This document shows positions 45,204 to 54,508 of a stretch of 64,000 bases of DNA, one piece after another; position 1 is the stretch's first letter; each line of letters starts with the position of its first letter. The DNA comes from AWTP1-13 sp963840445. Its GTDB lineage: Bacteria; Pseudomonadota; Alphaproteobacteria; Rhizobiales; Hyphomicrobiaceae. The stretch lies in the NCBI GenBank assembly GCA_963840445.1, contig CAWIZC010000001.1, positions 1 to 64,000 on the forward strand. Reading direction: 5' to 3'. A program made the position numbers and the translations under genes. The notes beneath the pieces are model-generated. The model was given only the letters and a program-made list of their open reading frames with translations. It did not search any database and was not told the origin of the DNA.

Positions 45204-45243
45204 GCGCTCGCCCCTTGCCACTCCGGGGATCGGTTTGACAACA

Positions 45244-45260
45244 TAACAAATTCCTAACAA
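45244..45260. promoter_or_regulatory. TAACAA direct repeat, one helical turn apart
   Basis: TAACAA occurs at 45244-45249 and at 45255-45260, eleven bases from start to start, in the gap shared by the gntR-type gene and the AKR-like gene. It could be a regulator half-site pair; no palindrome was seen in this gap. Confidence 0.3.
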
Positions 45261-45311
45261 GTAACGTCAGTCTGTTTGCTGCTGCATCGAACGTAATGGA
45301 GGCGACCCAGC

Positions 45312-46295
45312 GTGCAATTTCATCAAGTGCCGGGCACCAATGTCAGGCTCTCGCGGGCTGCGCTCGGGGGACACGAGTATCTGCCGAACGGCAATTCGCG
45401 CGGCTTCAACGAAGACTTCGCCAAGGCGATCACGCCGGGCCATTCGTTTCCGGGCTTTGGGGGCACCAAGCGCAAGGCCGTTCTGGCCGCAGCTTATGAC
45501 CTCGGCATCAACTTCTTCGATGTGACGCTGGATGCCGAGAAGGAGGCGCTCGGGCGCAACCTCGCGGAGATGCCGCCGCCCTATGAGGTGTACGTTCAGA
45601 CCCGACCGGAGGTGATGAACTACAGCTATGACCCGGGCAATCGCAAGATGACCGACCTGGCCCTGCTGCGGGCTGAGGTTGAGCGAATTCTCAAGATTTT
45701 GCGCCGCAAGCGGCTCGAGTTCCTCAACCTCGGCCCACTGCGGAGCGCAATCGACGGCGATCCTGATTTTGTGTCCAAGGTCGCGGCCAACGTGCGGGCC
45801 CTGCAGAAGGAAGGGCTGATCCTGTTTGCAGCGGCCGATACGTTCTCGGGGCAAGAGACCTACAAGGCGCTTATCGAAGGCGGTGCCTTCGCGACCTTGA
45901 ACATCAACTTCAATATTGCCGACGACGAGCCGGAGCAGGAGGTGTTTCCTCTTGCCCGGAAAAGCAACATGCGCGTGGTCGTGCGGGAGGCATTCATCAA
46001 AGGCGTGCTGTTCAGGCTGGGTCGCGAGGCGGGCCTGCACGATGAGGCCCTGCTCGCGCGGGCTGCCATGAAGTGGATCGGGGCGCGACCCGGCGTCGAC
46101 ACTGTGATCGTCGGCGCCGATACGGACCAGCACTTGCGCGGCAACGTGAACGCGCTTTTGAGCCCCGTGCTCGACGAAGCCGAGAGGGGCGCCCTCGAAA
46201 TGCTGCAGGCGCACCCGGCGTTCGCAGCGCTGAAGCAGCAGAAGCGCACCGAATTTGTCGGAGGTAAGGCGATCGGCCAGCGCGCGGCGCTCTAG
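45312..46295 (+). CDS. Aldo/keto reductase-fold protein lacking most of the catalytic tetrad
   Basis: A 327-residue protein with the AKR barrel order: VPGTNVRLSRAALGGHEYLP at the start, YDLGINFFDVTLDAEKEALG, then RKRLEFLNLGPLRSAIDGD and MKWIGARPGVDTVIVGADTD near the end. The usual catalytic residues are Asp, Tyr, Lys and His. Only the Asp (residue 70) is present. The Tyr position (about 75) is Ala, the Lys region reads VQTRPEV, and the His region reads LNLGPLR. So reductase activity is doubtful. Starts at a GTG. It precedes a complete ABC importer operon and is divergent from GntR. Confidence 0.78.
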   Translation: MQFHQVPGTNVRLSRAALGGHEYLPNGNSRGFNEDFAKAITPGHSFPGFGGTKRKAVLAAAYDLGINFFDVTLDAEKEALGRNLAEMPPPYEVYVQTRPEVMNYSYDPGNRKMTDLALLRAEVERILKILRRKRLEFLNLGPLRSAIDGDPDFVSKVAANVRALQKEGLILFAAADTFSGQETYKALIEGGAFATLNINFNIADDEPEQEVFPLARKSNMRVVVREAFIKGVLFRLGREAGLHDEALLARAAMKWIGARPGVDTVIVGADTDQHLRGNVNALLSPVLDEAERGALEMLQAHPAFAALKQQKRTEFVGGKAIGQRAAL

Positions 46296-46427
46296 GCCAG
46301 GGCCTCGCGAGCGCGCAATAGGCGCCCTCTTGAAGCATCGCTTGACAGCGGCGAGACAATTCGGAGAAGCTTGAATTTACAAATAATTGACAACTGCGCA
46401 GCCGCGCAGAGCCGGGAGGAATGAACA

Positions 46428-47585
46428 ATGCGAACTTTCAGGACGGCGGTAGCTTGCCTGTTTGCGGCCTCGCTCGCGACAACGGCGTCGGCCGTTGTTT
46501 ACGGCCAGGCTTCGGCGGAGCCTATCGCGTTGTCGGTGATCGACACGGGTGGTGATCTCGCCTCCACGCAGGTCATTCTTGAGAACTACAAGAAGGCCAA
46601 TCCGGACAAGGTCAAAGAGATCAGGATACAGCGTGCCCCGGCTCCGGAGCTGCCGGCCAAGATCAAGGCGCAGCAGGATGCCGGCCGGCTCGATATCAAT
46701 CTGGTTATGACGGGACAGGACGGCGGGTCGCTGCTCGCGCAGAACCAGCAGATAATCCAGATCCCGGACTATCAAAAGAGCTTCCCGCGCGACGCCCTCA
46801 CCGAGGCGGGCAAGGCGCTGTATGACGAAGGCAAGGGCTATCTCATTCCGTCGGTCGGCAATGCCGGCGGTCCGGTCCTGATCTACAATCCTTCGAAGGT
46901 GCCGAACCCGCCGAAGACCGCTCAGGAACTGCTGGCGTGGGTCAAGGCGAACCCTGGCAAGTTCATGTACGCGCGGCCAGCCAACAGCGGGCCGGGACGT
47001 TCGATCCTGCAAGGGCTTTCCTTCATACTCGGCGATTCCAAGCCGCTCGATCCCGAGAAGGGTTGGGATAAGAACTGGGACTTCCTGAAGGAGCTCGGTA
47101 AGTCGGTTGAGTATTACCCGACGGGAACTGCCATCACGCTCAAGGAGTTCGCGCAAGGCCAGCGCTGGATGATCGCCGGCATCATGGAATGGGATATGAA
47201 GCCGCGCGCGCAGAGCGTCATCCCGCCGGACTCCAAGATCTCCATCATGGAGAACACCACCTTCGTCGTCGACGGCCACTATTGGTGCATTCCGAAGGGC
47301 GTGCCGCAAGATCAGGCCGATGTCATCCTCGACTTGATGAAGTTCATGTGGACGCCGGAGCAGCAGGTGCTGACCTGGAGCGCCTTCATCGGTCCCGTCG
47401 TAAAAGCCGCTACCATCGCGTCGGCGCCCAAGAACATCCAGGACGAGGTGAAGGAATTCTGGCGTCCAGAGTATGATCAGATCGGCGCCAAGTGGAAGGT
47501 CTCCCCGCCCCTTGGCGTGAAGGAGCTGAGCTACGCGATGGACCGCTGGGATCGCGAAATCGGCGCCGACCAGGTCAAGAAATAA
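46428..47585 (+). CDS. ABC substrate-binding protein, family 1
   Basis: A 385-residue exported protein with a signal peptide to about residue 30 (TASAVVYGQASA). It shows IQRAPAPELPAKIKAQQDAG, RLDINLVMTGQDGGSLLAQ and VGNAGGPVLIYNPSKVPNPP. The pattern is that of spermidine/putrescine-, iron- or thiamine-type SBPs. A GGGAGGA ribosome site precedes the ATG. First gene of the SBP-ATPase-permease-permease operon. Confidence 0.89.
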   Translation: MRTFRTAVACLFAASLATTASAVVYGQASAEPIALSVIDTGGDLASTQVILENYKKANPDKVKEIRIQRAPAPELPAKIKAQQDAGRLDINLVMTGQDGGSLLAQNQQIIQIPDYQKSFPRDALTEAGKALYDEGKGYLIPSVGNAGGPVLIYNPSKVPNPPKTAQELLAWVKANPGKFMYARPANSGPGRSILQGLSFILGDSKPLDPEKGWDKNWDFLKELGKSVEYYPTGTAITLKEFAQGQRWMIAGIMEWDMKPRAQSVIPPDSKISIMENTTFVVDGHYWCIPKGVPQDQADVILDLMKFMWTPEQQVLTWSAFIGPVVKAATIASAPKNIQDEVKEFWRPEYDQIGAKWKVSPPLGVKELSYAMDRWDREIGADQVKK

Positions 47586-47662
47586 CAATCGGGACACGTA
47601 GGCGCGGGAATCCGCCCTCTGGGCGGATTCTCGCGGCGCCTTGCGCGAAGGTACGGGGGGAC

Positions 47663-48721
47663 ATGGCCCAGTCCATCAATAACTTGCGGGTATCAATCTC
47701 CAAGCGCTACGGCGGCAAGACCGTTCTCGACCGCCTGATGCTCGAGATCCGTGGGCGCGAGTTCGTCACCTTCCTTGGGCCCAGCGGATGCGGAAAATCA
47801 ACCGCACTCGGCATCATCGCGGGTCTCATTCCGCCATCCGAATGCGAGATCTGGAACGACGATCAGCGTATTGACAGCATCCCGTCCGAGAAGCGCGGTT
47901 TTGGCATGGTGTTCCAGAACTATGCGCTGTTCCCACATTTGACCGTATTCGACAATGTCGCCTTCGGCCTCTCGCTGCAGCGGCGGCCTGCGGACGAGAT
48001 CAAGAGGCGCGTCGAGGAGATGCTCGGCCTGGTGCGTCTCTCCGGATATGAGGACCGCTATCCCAGTCAGCTGTCCGGCGGCCAGCAGCAGCGAGTCGCC
48101 ATCGCACGCGCTCTCGTGCTGCATCCGCGCCTGATGCTGTTCGACGAGCCGCTTTCCAACCTCGACGCCAAGTTGCGTATTGAAATGAGGGCAGAGATCA
48201 AGCAACTGCACGCGCGCCTCGGGTTGACCTCGATCTATGTCACGCACGACCAGGCCGAGGCCTTGTCGCTATCCGACCGCATCGTGGTACTGCGCGAGGG
48301 TATCCTGATGCAGGTCGGCACGCCGCAGGAAATCCATGACCGGCCAACGAACGTCTTCGTGGCCGACTTCATGGGGTTTCGGAATTTCTTCGATGTCGAG
48401 CTTGGCGGCTCCAGCGGAGGGGTGGTCGAAGGCAATGCCAAAGGGCTAACGCTGCGCGCGCGTGCACAGCAGGGTCTGTCTGGCGCGGCCGTCATGGCGA
48501 TTCGTCCCGAGGATGTGCGCGTTGGAAAGACCACCGACGGCGTAAACTGCGTCCACGGCAGGGTCGAACTCGTCGAATATCTGGGCCGAGAGCAGGAGTC
48601 CGTTGTCTCGATCGACGGCGGACACCGCATCTGGATACGCTCGGCCGACAACCTTGCACCTGGCGACCAAATCGATCTGACGTTGCCGCCGGAAAAGCTT
48701 GTCCTGCTGCCACGCGGATGA
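47663..48721 (+). CDS. ABC ATPase, polyamine/sugar/iron type with TOBE domain
   Basis: A 352-residue ATPase: Walker A LGPSGCGKSTALGI, Q-loop MVFQNYALFPHLTV, signature SQLSGGQQQRVAIARAL, Walker B LMLFDEPLSNLD, H-loop YVTHDQAEALSLSD. The C-terminal about 110 residues are a TOBE-type domain (VMAIRPEDVRVGK, VELVEYLGREQESVVSI). Start at the ATG at 47663 after a G-rich ribosome site. Together with two permeases and the SBP it completes the importer. Confidence 0.93.
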   Translation: MAQSINNLRVSISKRYGGKTVLDRLMLEIRGREFVTFLGPSGCGKSTALGIIAGLIPPSECEIWNDDQRIDSIPSEKRGFGMVFQNYALFPHLTVFDNVAFGLSLQRRPADEIKRRVEEMLGLVRLSGYEDRYPSQLSGGQQQRVAIARALVLHPRLMLFDEPLSNLDAKLRIEMRAEIKQLHARLGLTSIYVTHDQAEALSLSDRIVVLREGILMQVGTPQEIHDRPTNVFVADFMGFRNFFDVELGGSSGGVVEGNAKGLTLRARAQQGLSGAAVMAIRPEDVRVGKTTDGVNCVHGRVELVEYLGREQESVVSIDGGHRIWIRSADNLAPGDQIDLTLPPEKLVLLPRG

Positions 48722-48733
48722 AGGGGCAGAGCC

Positions 48734-49618
48734 ATGGCACGGGCACGCACTGACGAACGCAGCGAACTCGACTGGGTGGCGATGCTCTGTCTAGCGCCGT
48801 CGCTGCTCTACGTCATCGCCATGTTCATCTACCCGTTCATGTACGGGGTCTATGTCAGTCTGCAGCCGTTGAAGGGCGATGCCTGGAGCATCAAGAACTA
48901 CATCGCGTTCTTCTCCGATGCCTATCAGGTCGCGACCATCAAGACGACATTCCTGCTGGCACTGCCTACCACCGTCGTCGTGGTCCTGGTCGCGCTGTTC
49001 CTCGCCTACGGCATGCGGCGCGGTATCCGGCTGGAGCGCACCATCACGACCATCCTGGTGCTACCGATCTCGCTGGGAGTGATCTTCCTGTCGGAGGGGA
49101 TCCTTGGCTTCTATGGCACCAATGGCTGGCTGAACCAGATGCTGCTTGGAGCGGGAATCATCCACGAGCCGCTCGAGCTGACACACAATTTCACCGGGGT
49201 CATCCTCTCCCTGTTCATGCAGAACTTCCCGTTCTGCTTCCTGATGCTGCTTGGCTACATCTCAGGAATTGATCCGAGTTTGGAAAGCTCGGCACGCATG
49301 CTCGGCGCCGGACCCTGGACGGTTTTCCGCCGGGTGATGCTGCCGCTGATCGCCCCGGGCTTGATCATCGCGTTCGCGCTCGTGTTCGTGCTGAGCTTTG
49401 CGGTGTTCCCATCCGCCGTCATGCTCGGCCAGCCCGCGGGCCTCACGCGCACGATCTCGATTGCGGCCTACCAGCAGGCGTTCGAGCAGTACGACATGTC
49501 GTATGCGTCCGCGATCGCCGTCATCATGGGGCTGTGCCAGCTGGCGGCCCTGATCGTCATCGTCGCGGTGCGCCGGCGCATGACGATTGCCACTACCATG
49601 GGCGTCGGAAAGCGGTGA
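48734..49618 (+). CDS. ABC permease, PotB-like
   Basis: A 294-residue inner-membrane protein with about six spans, starting after a charged N-terminus (RARTDERSELDWVAMLCLAP). The coupling loop is ESSARMLGAGPWTVFRRVML with the EAA-type Gly. It pairs with the second permease 14 bases downstream; the two would form the channel of the importer. Confidence 0.91.
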   Translation: MARARTDERSELDWVAMLCLAPSLLYVIAMFIYPFMYGVYVSLQPLKGDAWSIKNYIAFFSDAYQVATIKTTFLLALPTTVVVVLVALFLAYGMRRGIRLERTITTILVLPISLGVIFLSEGILGFYGTNGWLNQMLLGAGIIHEPLELTHNFTGVILSLFMQNFPFCFLMLLGYISGIDPSLESSARMLGAGPWTVFRRVMLPLIAPGLIIAFALVFVLSFAVFPSAVMLGQPAGLTRTISIAAYQQAFEQYDMSYASAIAVIMGLCQLAALIVIVAVRRRMTIATTMGVGKR

Positions 49619-49631
49619 AGGGCCTGGAGCA

Positions 49632-50450
49632 ATGACACGCGGACGCCTCTGGAAGCTCGCGATCTACCTGTTTCTGCTCGGGTTCATCCTGAACCTGCTC
49701 GGCATCGTGTCGCACGTCGTTGTCAGCAGCTTCGCCAAGCGCTGGTTCGGCAAGCCGTTGCCGCCGGCTTTCACGACCGACTGGTTCACCTACGCGTGGA
49801 CCAACTTCGAGCTCGGGCACGTGCTATTCATCACGGTGTTCATCGCGCTTGCCGTGGTGTTCATCGCGCTGGCGATCGGGTTTCCGGCCGCCTACATCCT
49901 GGCGCGACGCAATTTCAACGCCAAGCCGGTTCTGCTGCTGCTGTACTTCCTGCCGCTGCTCATTCCGCAGATGACCTACGGCATCCCGCTGGCAACCACC
50001 CTCTACAGGTTCGGCATTGGTGGCACGGTCCCAGGGGTCATTCTCGCGGTGCTGGTGCCGATGGTGCCGCTCGCCGTGTTCATTCTGCTGCCTTTCTTCG
50101 AGCAGATCAGCCTGAACCTCGAGTGGAGCGCCTCAATGCTGGGCGCCAGCCGGTTCCAGATTTTCCGGCGCATCCTCCTGCCGCTGATGGTGCCTGGTCT
50201 GCTCACCGCCGGCCTTCTTGTGCTCGTCAATACGATCTCGAATTTCGAGCTGGCCTTTCTGCTGGCGGGCGGCGGATCGCAAACGCTCGTCGTTGCCCTG
50301 TACTACAACGTATTCGCGGGTGGGGTGCGGCCGGTCTACTCGATCGATGCCATGGCCGTCATCTACATGTGCGTGGTGCTATCCGTGCTGCTGATAGCGT
50401 TGCGATACGTGCGCCCGACACAGATGGTGTTCAAGCTCGACCGCAGTTGA
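49632..50450 (+). CDS. ABC permease, PotC-like
   Basis: A 272-residue membrane protein from the ATG at 49632 with six spans; the coupling loop is EWSASMLGASRFQIFRRILL. The last gene of the GntR-linked importer operon. Downstream the sequence decays into gene stubs. Confidence 0.91.
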   Translation: MTRGRLWKLAIYLFLLGFILNLLGIVSHVVVSSFAKRWFGKPLPPAFTTDWFTYAWTNFELGHVLFITVFIALAVVFIALAIGFPAAYILARRNFNAKPVLLLLYFLPLLIPQMTYGIPLATTLYRFGIGGTVPGVILAVLVPMVPLAVFILLPFFEQISLNLEWSASMLGASRFQIFRRILLPLMVPGLLTAGLLVLVNTISNFELAFLLAGGGSQTLVVALYYNVFAGGVRPVYSIDAMAVIYMCVVLSVLLIALRYVRPTQMVFKLDRS

Positions 50451-50494
50451 GCCGGTTCCTGTAGGCAGCATGCCGCCTCAATAGCTTGTTTGCC

Positions 50495-50835
50495 TAGGCA
50501 GTTGGCATGCTTCGACGTGCTGCACGATCTCGGCGATCCGGTAGGGTTCGCCGCACGCATCCACCGCTCTTCTCAAGCCCGACGGGACTTGGATGCTGAT
50601 GGAGCCACTCGCTGGCGACGCGACGGAAGACAATCTCGGACCGGTCGGACGCGTCGCCAATGCGTTTTCGACTATGGCTTGCGTACCAGTGTCCCTTTCG
50701 CAAGAGGCGGGTATGGCGCTAGGCGCCCAGGCCGGACAGGCCCAACTCACCGAGGTCATCAAGGCTGGCGGCTTCAGGCAGGTTCGTCGCGCTGCTGCAA
50801 CGCCGGTAAACATGGTCCTCGAAGCGAGGCCCTGA
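50495..50835 (+). pseudogene. SAM-dependent methyltransferase, C-terminal stub with frameshift
   Basis: Two adjoining frames rebuild the end of a class I methyltransferase: LACFDVLHDLGDPVG, then after a shift at about 50,570 LKPDGTWMLMEPLAGDATED, CVPVSLSQEAGMALGAQAGQ and a C-terminus ending VNMVLEARP at 50835. This matches the common block FDCLHDMGDPVG...LKPDG of predicted methyltransferases (family knowledge). The SAM-binding N-terminal part is missing, with the break at about 50,495, so it is a real remnant. Confidence 0.75.
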
Positions 50836-50889
50836 TCGAAACCACGTCGGCTTGTGGCACAAAACGGACCAAAGGCGCGAGCGGCGACA

Positions 50890-50920
50890 ATGTCTGTTTT
50901 CGAGGGCAAAGCGGACGTTG
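50890..50920 (+). repeat. Short dispersed repeat, copy 1
   Basis: A 31-base block beginning ATGTCTGTTTTCGAGGGCAA matches the block at 61340-61370 at 25 of 31 positions. A partial third copy (GGCAAAGCGGACGT) lies at about 50,952-50,965. Similar sequences, read as short MSxxGGKADV-like peptides, are scattered between genes in Bradyrhizobium-like genomes (general knowledge). Confidence 0.55.
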
Positions 50921-51062
50921 ATCCAGGGCCGGCCCCTCGTCAGTTTCTGACGGCAAAGCGGACGTCGATCACACGACCACCCGAGGTGCGGTTGTTACCC
51001 ACATCTGCCGAAGTACGCCCACGCAAGCGGCGGCAGCTTGGATCTCAAACTCGGACATGCGT

Positions 51063-51290
51063 TCACTTGGCTGCCGCGCCCTCGCTCACCACGATGAAGG
51101 GTGCCCAATAGGCGGGGTGGGCCTCGCCCGGCTCGCCGTTGTCGATGAGGGCCAGCATGGCTCGGCGCAGCGCCTCGGCGCGGCCAAGCTTGGCGTCGCG
51201 CGTGATGCCACCGACGGCGGAGGTGATGAGTTTCACGGTTGCGGCGGAGCCGACCGACCAGTGCGACACCAGCAGAGCCCGCGCCCGGCA
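51063..51290 (-). pseudogene. CHAT-domain protein, C-terminal stub
   Basis: The frame ARALLVSHWSVGSAATVKLI, AEALRRAMLALIDNGEPGEA and HPAYWAPFIVVSEGAAAK is the typical end of a CHAT (caspase-like) domain, which closes with HPxxWAPFVVVG-like sequence. The catalytic Cys lies upstream in this family and is not present here, nor are any TPR repeats. The frame loses homology at about 51,290. A truncated remnant. Confidence 0.78.
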
Positions 51291-51599
51291 TACACACGGC
51301 ATGTTTCGGGCTCGACTTGCCTTCACATAGTTACCGGCGCCGAACCGGCAACGGCACTGTTGACCCACAATGGACATGTGCACCGTGTAATGTCGGCGCG
51401 CTGCTTTGTCATGGCTGGCAATTTGTTGATCTCGACATCGCGGGCGACTATCGGCTCAGCACAGGCGGAGCACGCGAGGCGCGGCACCCCGCAGTCCTTG
51501 TGAGGCTTAGTCAGTTGCGCACCGCCCGGCCATTTGCTCCATTTTCGCTCCAGCCCTTAAAGGCCACCAATATCGGACAGAGATCGAGCCCTTTCTCAC
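51291..51599. other. Non-coding gap of about 310 bases
   Basis: I see no gene, clear hairpin or repeat here. It separates the CHAT stub from the 3' end of the leftward peptide-importer operon. Confidence 0.45.
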
Positions 51600-52481
51600 T
51601 CATGCGATCGCGGCCCTGACATATCGGGCCACTTCCGCGTGTGTGCCGAACCAGACGCCGGGCCGGCTCTTCATGTGCGCGATCAGCTCCTCCAAAATGA
51701 AAATGCGCGAGCGGTAGCCGGTCACATGCGGGTGCATGGTGAGCAGGAACAAACCGCCCTCTTCGTAAGCGCGGTCGAACTCGCGGCGGAATATATCGAG
51801 CACGGCAGGAGGCGGGGTATAGGGCCGCAAGGCCTGGAAGCGGACCATGTTGAAATAGACGGCGTCGTCCCGGATCCACTCCACCGGCAGCTCGACGATG
51901 CCGGTCGGCACACCTCGCTCGACCAGCTCGTAGGGGTCGTCGTCGGCCATCAGCGAGGAATTGTAGATCAGGCCGAGCTCGCGCTCGATCTTGAGTGTTG
52001 CCGGCGAAAAGTCCCAGGACGGCGTGCGCATGCCGACCGCGCGCACGCCCGTGATCCTTTCGATGGTGTCGGCTGCGCGCAGGTGCAGCTCTCGCTCGTC
52101 GGCCTCGGGCAGGCTCGAGTTGACCTCGTGAATCCAGCCGTGCAGTCCGATCTCGTGGCCGTCGGCAATCACCCGGCGCTGTTCGTCGGGGTGCAGCAGC
52201 GCCGCGACGGCCGGCACGAAGAACGTGGCGCGCACGTCGGCTTTCGACAGTGTCGCGAGGATGCGCGGGACGCCGACCCGGTTGCCGTATTGACCCCAGG
52301 ACATGCGCCCGATCGACGTGCCGCCGTCGCGCAGCTCGTTGGTCTCGTGGTCGCTGTCGAACGACAGCGCAACCGCGCAGCGGGCCCCACCTGGCCAGCT
52401 CTCTGGTTTCAGCGATCGCCCCGCGCGCACCTGGTCGACACGCCGGCGCCATTCGTCCTCTGGCCACTGCCACGGTTCCAT
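51600..52481 (-). CDS. Polysaccharide-deacetylase (NodB/PuuE)-family hydrolase
   Basis: A 293-residue cytoplasmic enzyme with no signal peptide. NodB-type motifs are AVALSFDSDHETNEL (catalytic and metal Asp), EIGLHGWIHEVNSS (metal H-x3-H), GMRTPSWDFSPATL (Arg-Pro motif) and LLTMHPHVTGYRSR (C-terminal His). Cytosolic members with this arrangement include PuuE allantoinase and related cyclic-amide or imide hydrolases, so a C-N bond substrate is more likely than a cell-wall polysaccharide. It is the last gene of the leftward peptide-type ABC operon. Confidence 0.85.
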   Translation of the reverse strand: MEPWQWPEDEWRRRVDQVRAGRSLKPESWPGGARCAVALSFDSDHETNELRDGGTSIGRMSWGQYGNRVGVPRILATLSKADVRATFFVPAVAALLHPDEQRRVIADGHEIGLHGWIHEVNSSLPEADERELHLRAADTIERITGVRAVGMRTPSWDFSPATLKIERELGLIYNSSLMADDDPYELVERGVPTGIVELPVEWIRDDAVYFNMVRFQALRPYTPPPAVLDIFRREFDRAYEEGGLFLLTMHPHVTGYRSRIFILEELIAHMKSRPGVWFGTHAEVARYVRAAIA

Positions 52482-52506
52482 CGGCGGATCTCCTGGATGT
52501 TGCGCT

Positions 52507-53531
52507 TCATGCCGGTAACAGCGTCGCGACCGGCGGCGCGAGATGGCAAGCGACCCGCCGTGAAGCGGAGACAGCCTCTCGCAGCTCCGGCGGTTCTACC
52601 TTGCAACGGGCAACCGCGATCGGGCACCGGGGGTGGAAGTGGCATCCGGCAGGCGGCGACAGGGGCGAGGGCAATTCGCCCTGGATCGGCCGGAAGGTGA
52701 CGCTCTCGTCATCAGCGAGCACTAGCTTCGGGACGCTGTCCAGCAGGCCCCGCGTGTAGGGATGGCCGGGGGTTCGATAGACAGATTGCGTCTCGCCGAC
52801 CTCGACGATCCGGCCGAGATACATGATGGCTGTGCGATCGGCGACGTGGCGCACGACGCCGAGATCATGGCTGATGAACAGCATGGTCAGCGTCAGCTCG
52901 CGGCGGAGTTTCAGGAACAGGTTGATGATCTGCGCCTGGATCGAAACGTCGAGCGAGGCAACCGGCTCATCGCAGATAAGAACGTCCGGCTGCATGGCGA
53001 GTGCGCGCGCGATCGCAACCCGCTGGCGCTGGCCGCCCGAGAACTGATGCGGGAAGCGGCTCGCGAAGCCCGGCTCCAGGCCGACGGCATCGAGCCACCG
53101 TCCGACATAGGATGCGGCCCCGACCCGGCTCGACCAGGCCATGTGCGATGGGACCCTCGGCGATCGTCTCACCGATGCGCATGCGCGGATCGAGCGATGC
53201 GAATGGGTCTTGGAACACCATTTGAACGCGGGTCGTGCGCTTCGACGGTTTGCGGCCCGCGCTCATGACCGGCTCGCCTGCGACGCGGACCGCACCTGAT
53301 GTCGGCGGCATGATGCCGGCGATGATGCGGCCGAGCGTCGACTTCCCGCAACCTGACTCGCCGACGAGCCCCAACACCTCGCCCTCGTCGATCGCCGAGC
53401 GATAGTCTATCGACGGCATGCACCGAGCGCGTTTCGACGGCGCTACCCAGTCCCGCCGCAATCCGCTCGCCCACGGACAGCCACGGCGTGAACAGTTTCG
53501 ATACGTCCGCGACCTCGACGAAGGAGCTCAC
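52507..53531 (-). CDS. Peptide-type ABC ATPase, DppF/OppF (two frameshifts)
   Basis: From the GTG at 53531 the protein reads SSFVEVADVSKLFTPWLSVG. An extra base at about 53,395 and another at about 53,118 split it into three frames. Joined it has Walker A LVGESGCGKSTLGRI, Q-loop MVFQDPFASLDPRM, signature HQFSGGQRQRVAIARAL, Walker B VLICDEPVASLD and the C-terminal PRCPIAVARCKVEPPEL Cys-rich oligopeptide-ATPase tail. Joined length is about 340 residues. The GTG overlaps the upstream ATPase stop. Confidence 0.88.
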
Positions 53532-54508
53532 GCGGCAATCTCCGCGGCCAGCGGATGATGACAGCGGTAAGCCCGCACGCCGATCCGCTCGAGTGGCGGC
53601 GCTGCAATGCACGTCTCGGTCGCCCGCGGACAGCGCGACCGGAACGCACAGCCCTCGGGCAGCCGCAGCAGTGAGGGCGTCGAACCCGGGATCTGCGCAA
53701 GGTCGCGCCCCGGCTCGCTGCGCGAGGGGAGCGAGTTGAGCAGCCCCCGCGTGTAGGGATGGAACGGCGAACGCAGCACGGCGGCCGTCGGCCCTTCCTC
53801 GATGATCCGGCCCGCGTACATTACGAGCACGCGGCTGGCGAGCGAGGACACCGTCGCCAGATCGTGGCTGATCCAGATCAAGGCGGTGCCGAGGTCGCGG
53901 ACAAGCGACTTCATCTCGGTCAGGATCTGGGCCTGGATCGAGACATCGAGCGCCGTCGTCGGCTCGTCGCAGACGATCACGTCGGGGCGATGCAGGAGCG
54001 CGATGGCGATGGCGACGCGCTGGCGCATGCCGCCGGAGAACTCGTGCGGGTAGGCGTCGAGGCGGCGATGCGCGTCCGGGATGCCGACACGACCGAGTGC
54101 CACGACCGACCGGTCGCGAGCCGCCGCGGCGCCGGCGCTCTCATGGGCGAGAATCGCGAGTTGCATCTGGCGGCCGATAGTCAGCACCGGGTTCAACGTT
54201 GTCATCGGGTCCTGGAACACCATGGCAATTTTCCGGCCCCGCAACGTGCGCAGTCCACGCGGGCGCCAGCCCGACCAGTTCCTGACCGGCGAGCTTCACG
54301 GAACCCCCGACGATGCGGCCGGGCGGATCGACGAGGCCCAAGAATGGAGAAGCCGGTCACGCGTCTTGCCGGATCCGGACTCTCCGACCAGGCCGACGAC
54401 CTCGCCTTGCGCCAGGTCGAACGAGACGCCGTCGACGGCTTTCAGGACGCCAGCCCTTGTCGTGAAATGCGTCGCAAGATCTCGCACCTCGAGCGCTGGC
54501 CGGCTCAT
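53528..54508 (-). CDS. Peptide-type ABC ATPase, DppD/OppD (three indels)
   Basis: From the ATG at 54508: ALEVRDLATHFTTRAGVLKA and Walker A LVGESGSGKT. Two extra C bases at about 54,334-54,360 and one further extra base at about 54,255 must be removed to read on through ILGLVDPPGRIVGGSVKL to MVFQDPMTTLNPVL (Q-loop), HEFSGGMRQRVAIAIAL (signature), VIVCDEPTTALD (Walker B) and the Cys-rich CAFRSRCPRATETC tail. Joined length is about 325 residues. Overlaps dppC and dppF-type genes by four bases each. Confidence 0.88.

Noticed and set aside
46390..46405. Small inverted repeat CTGCGC/GCGCAG before the SBP at 46428
   Set aside because: Six-base arms in GC-rich DNA are expected by chance, and there is no T run or regulator next to it.
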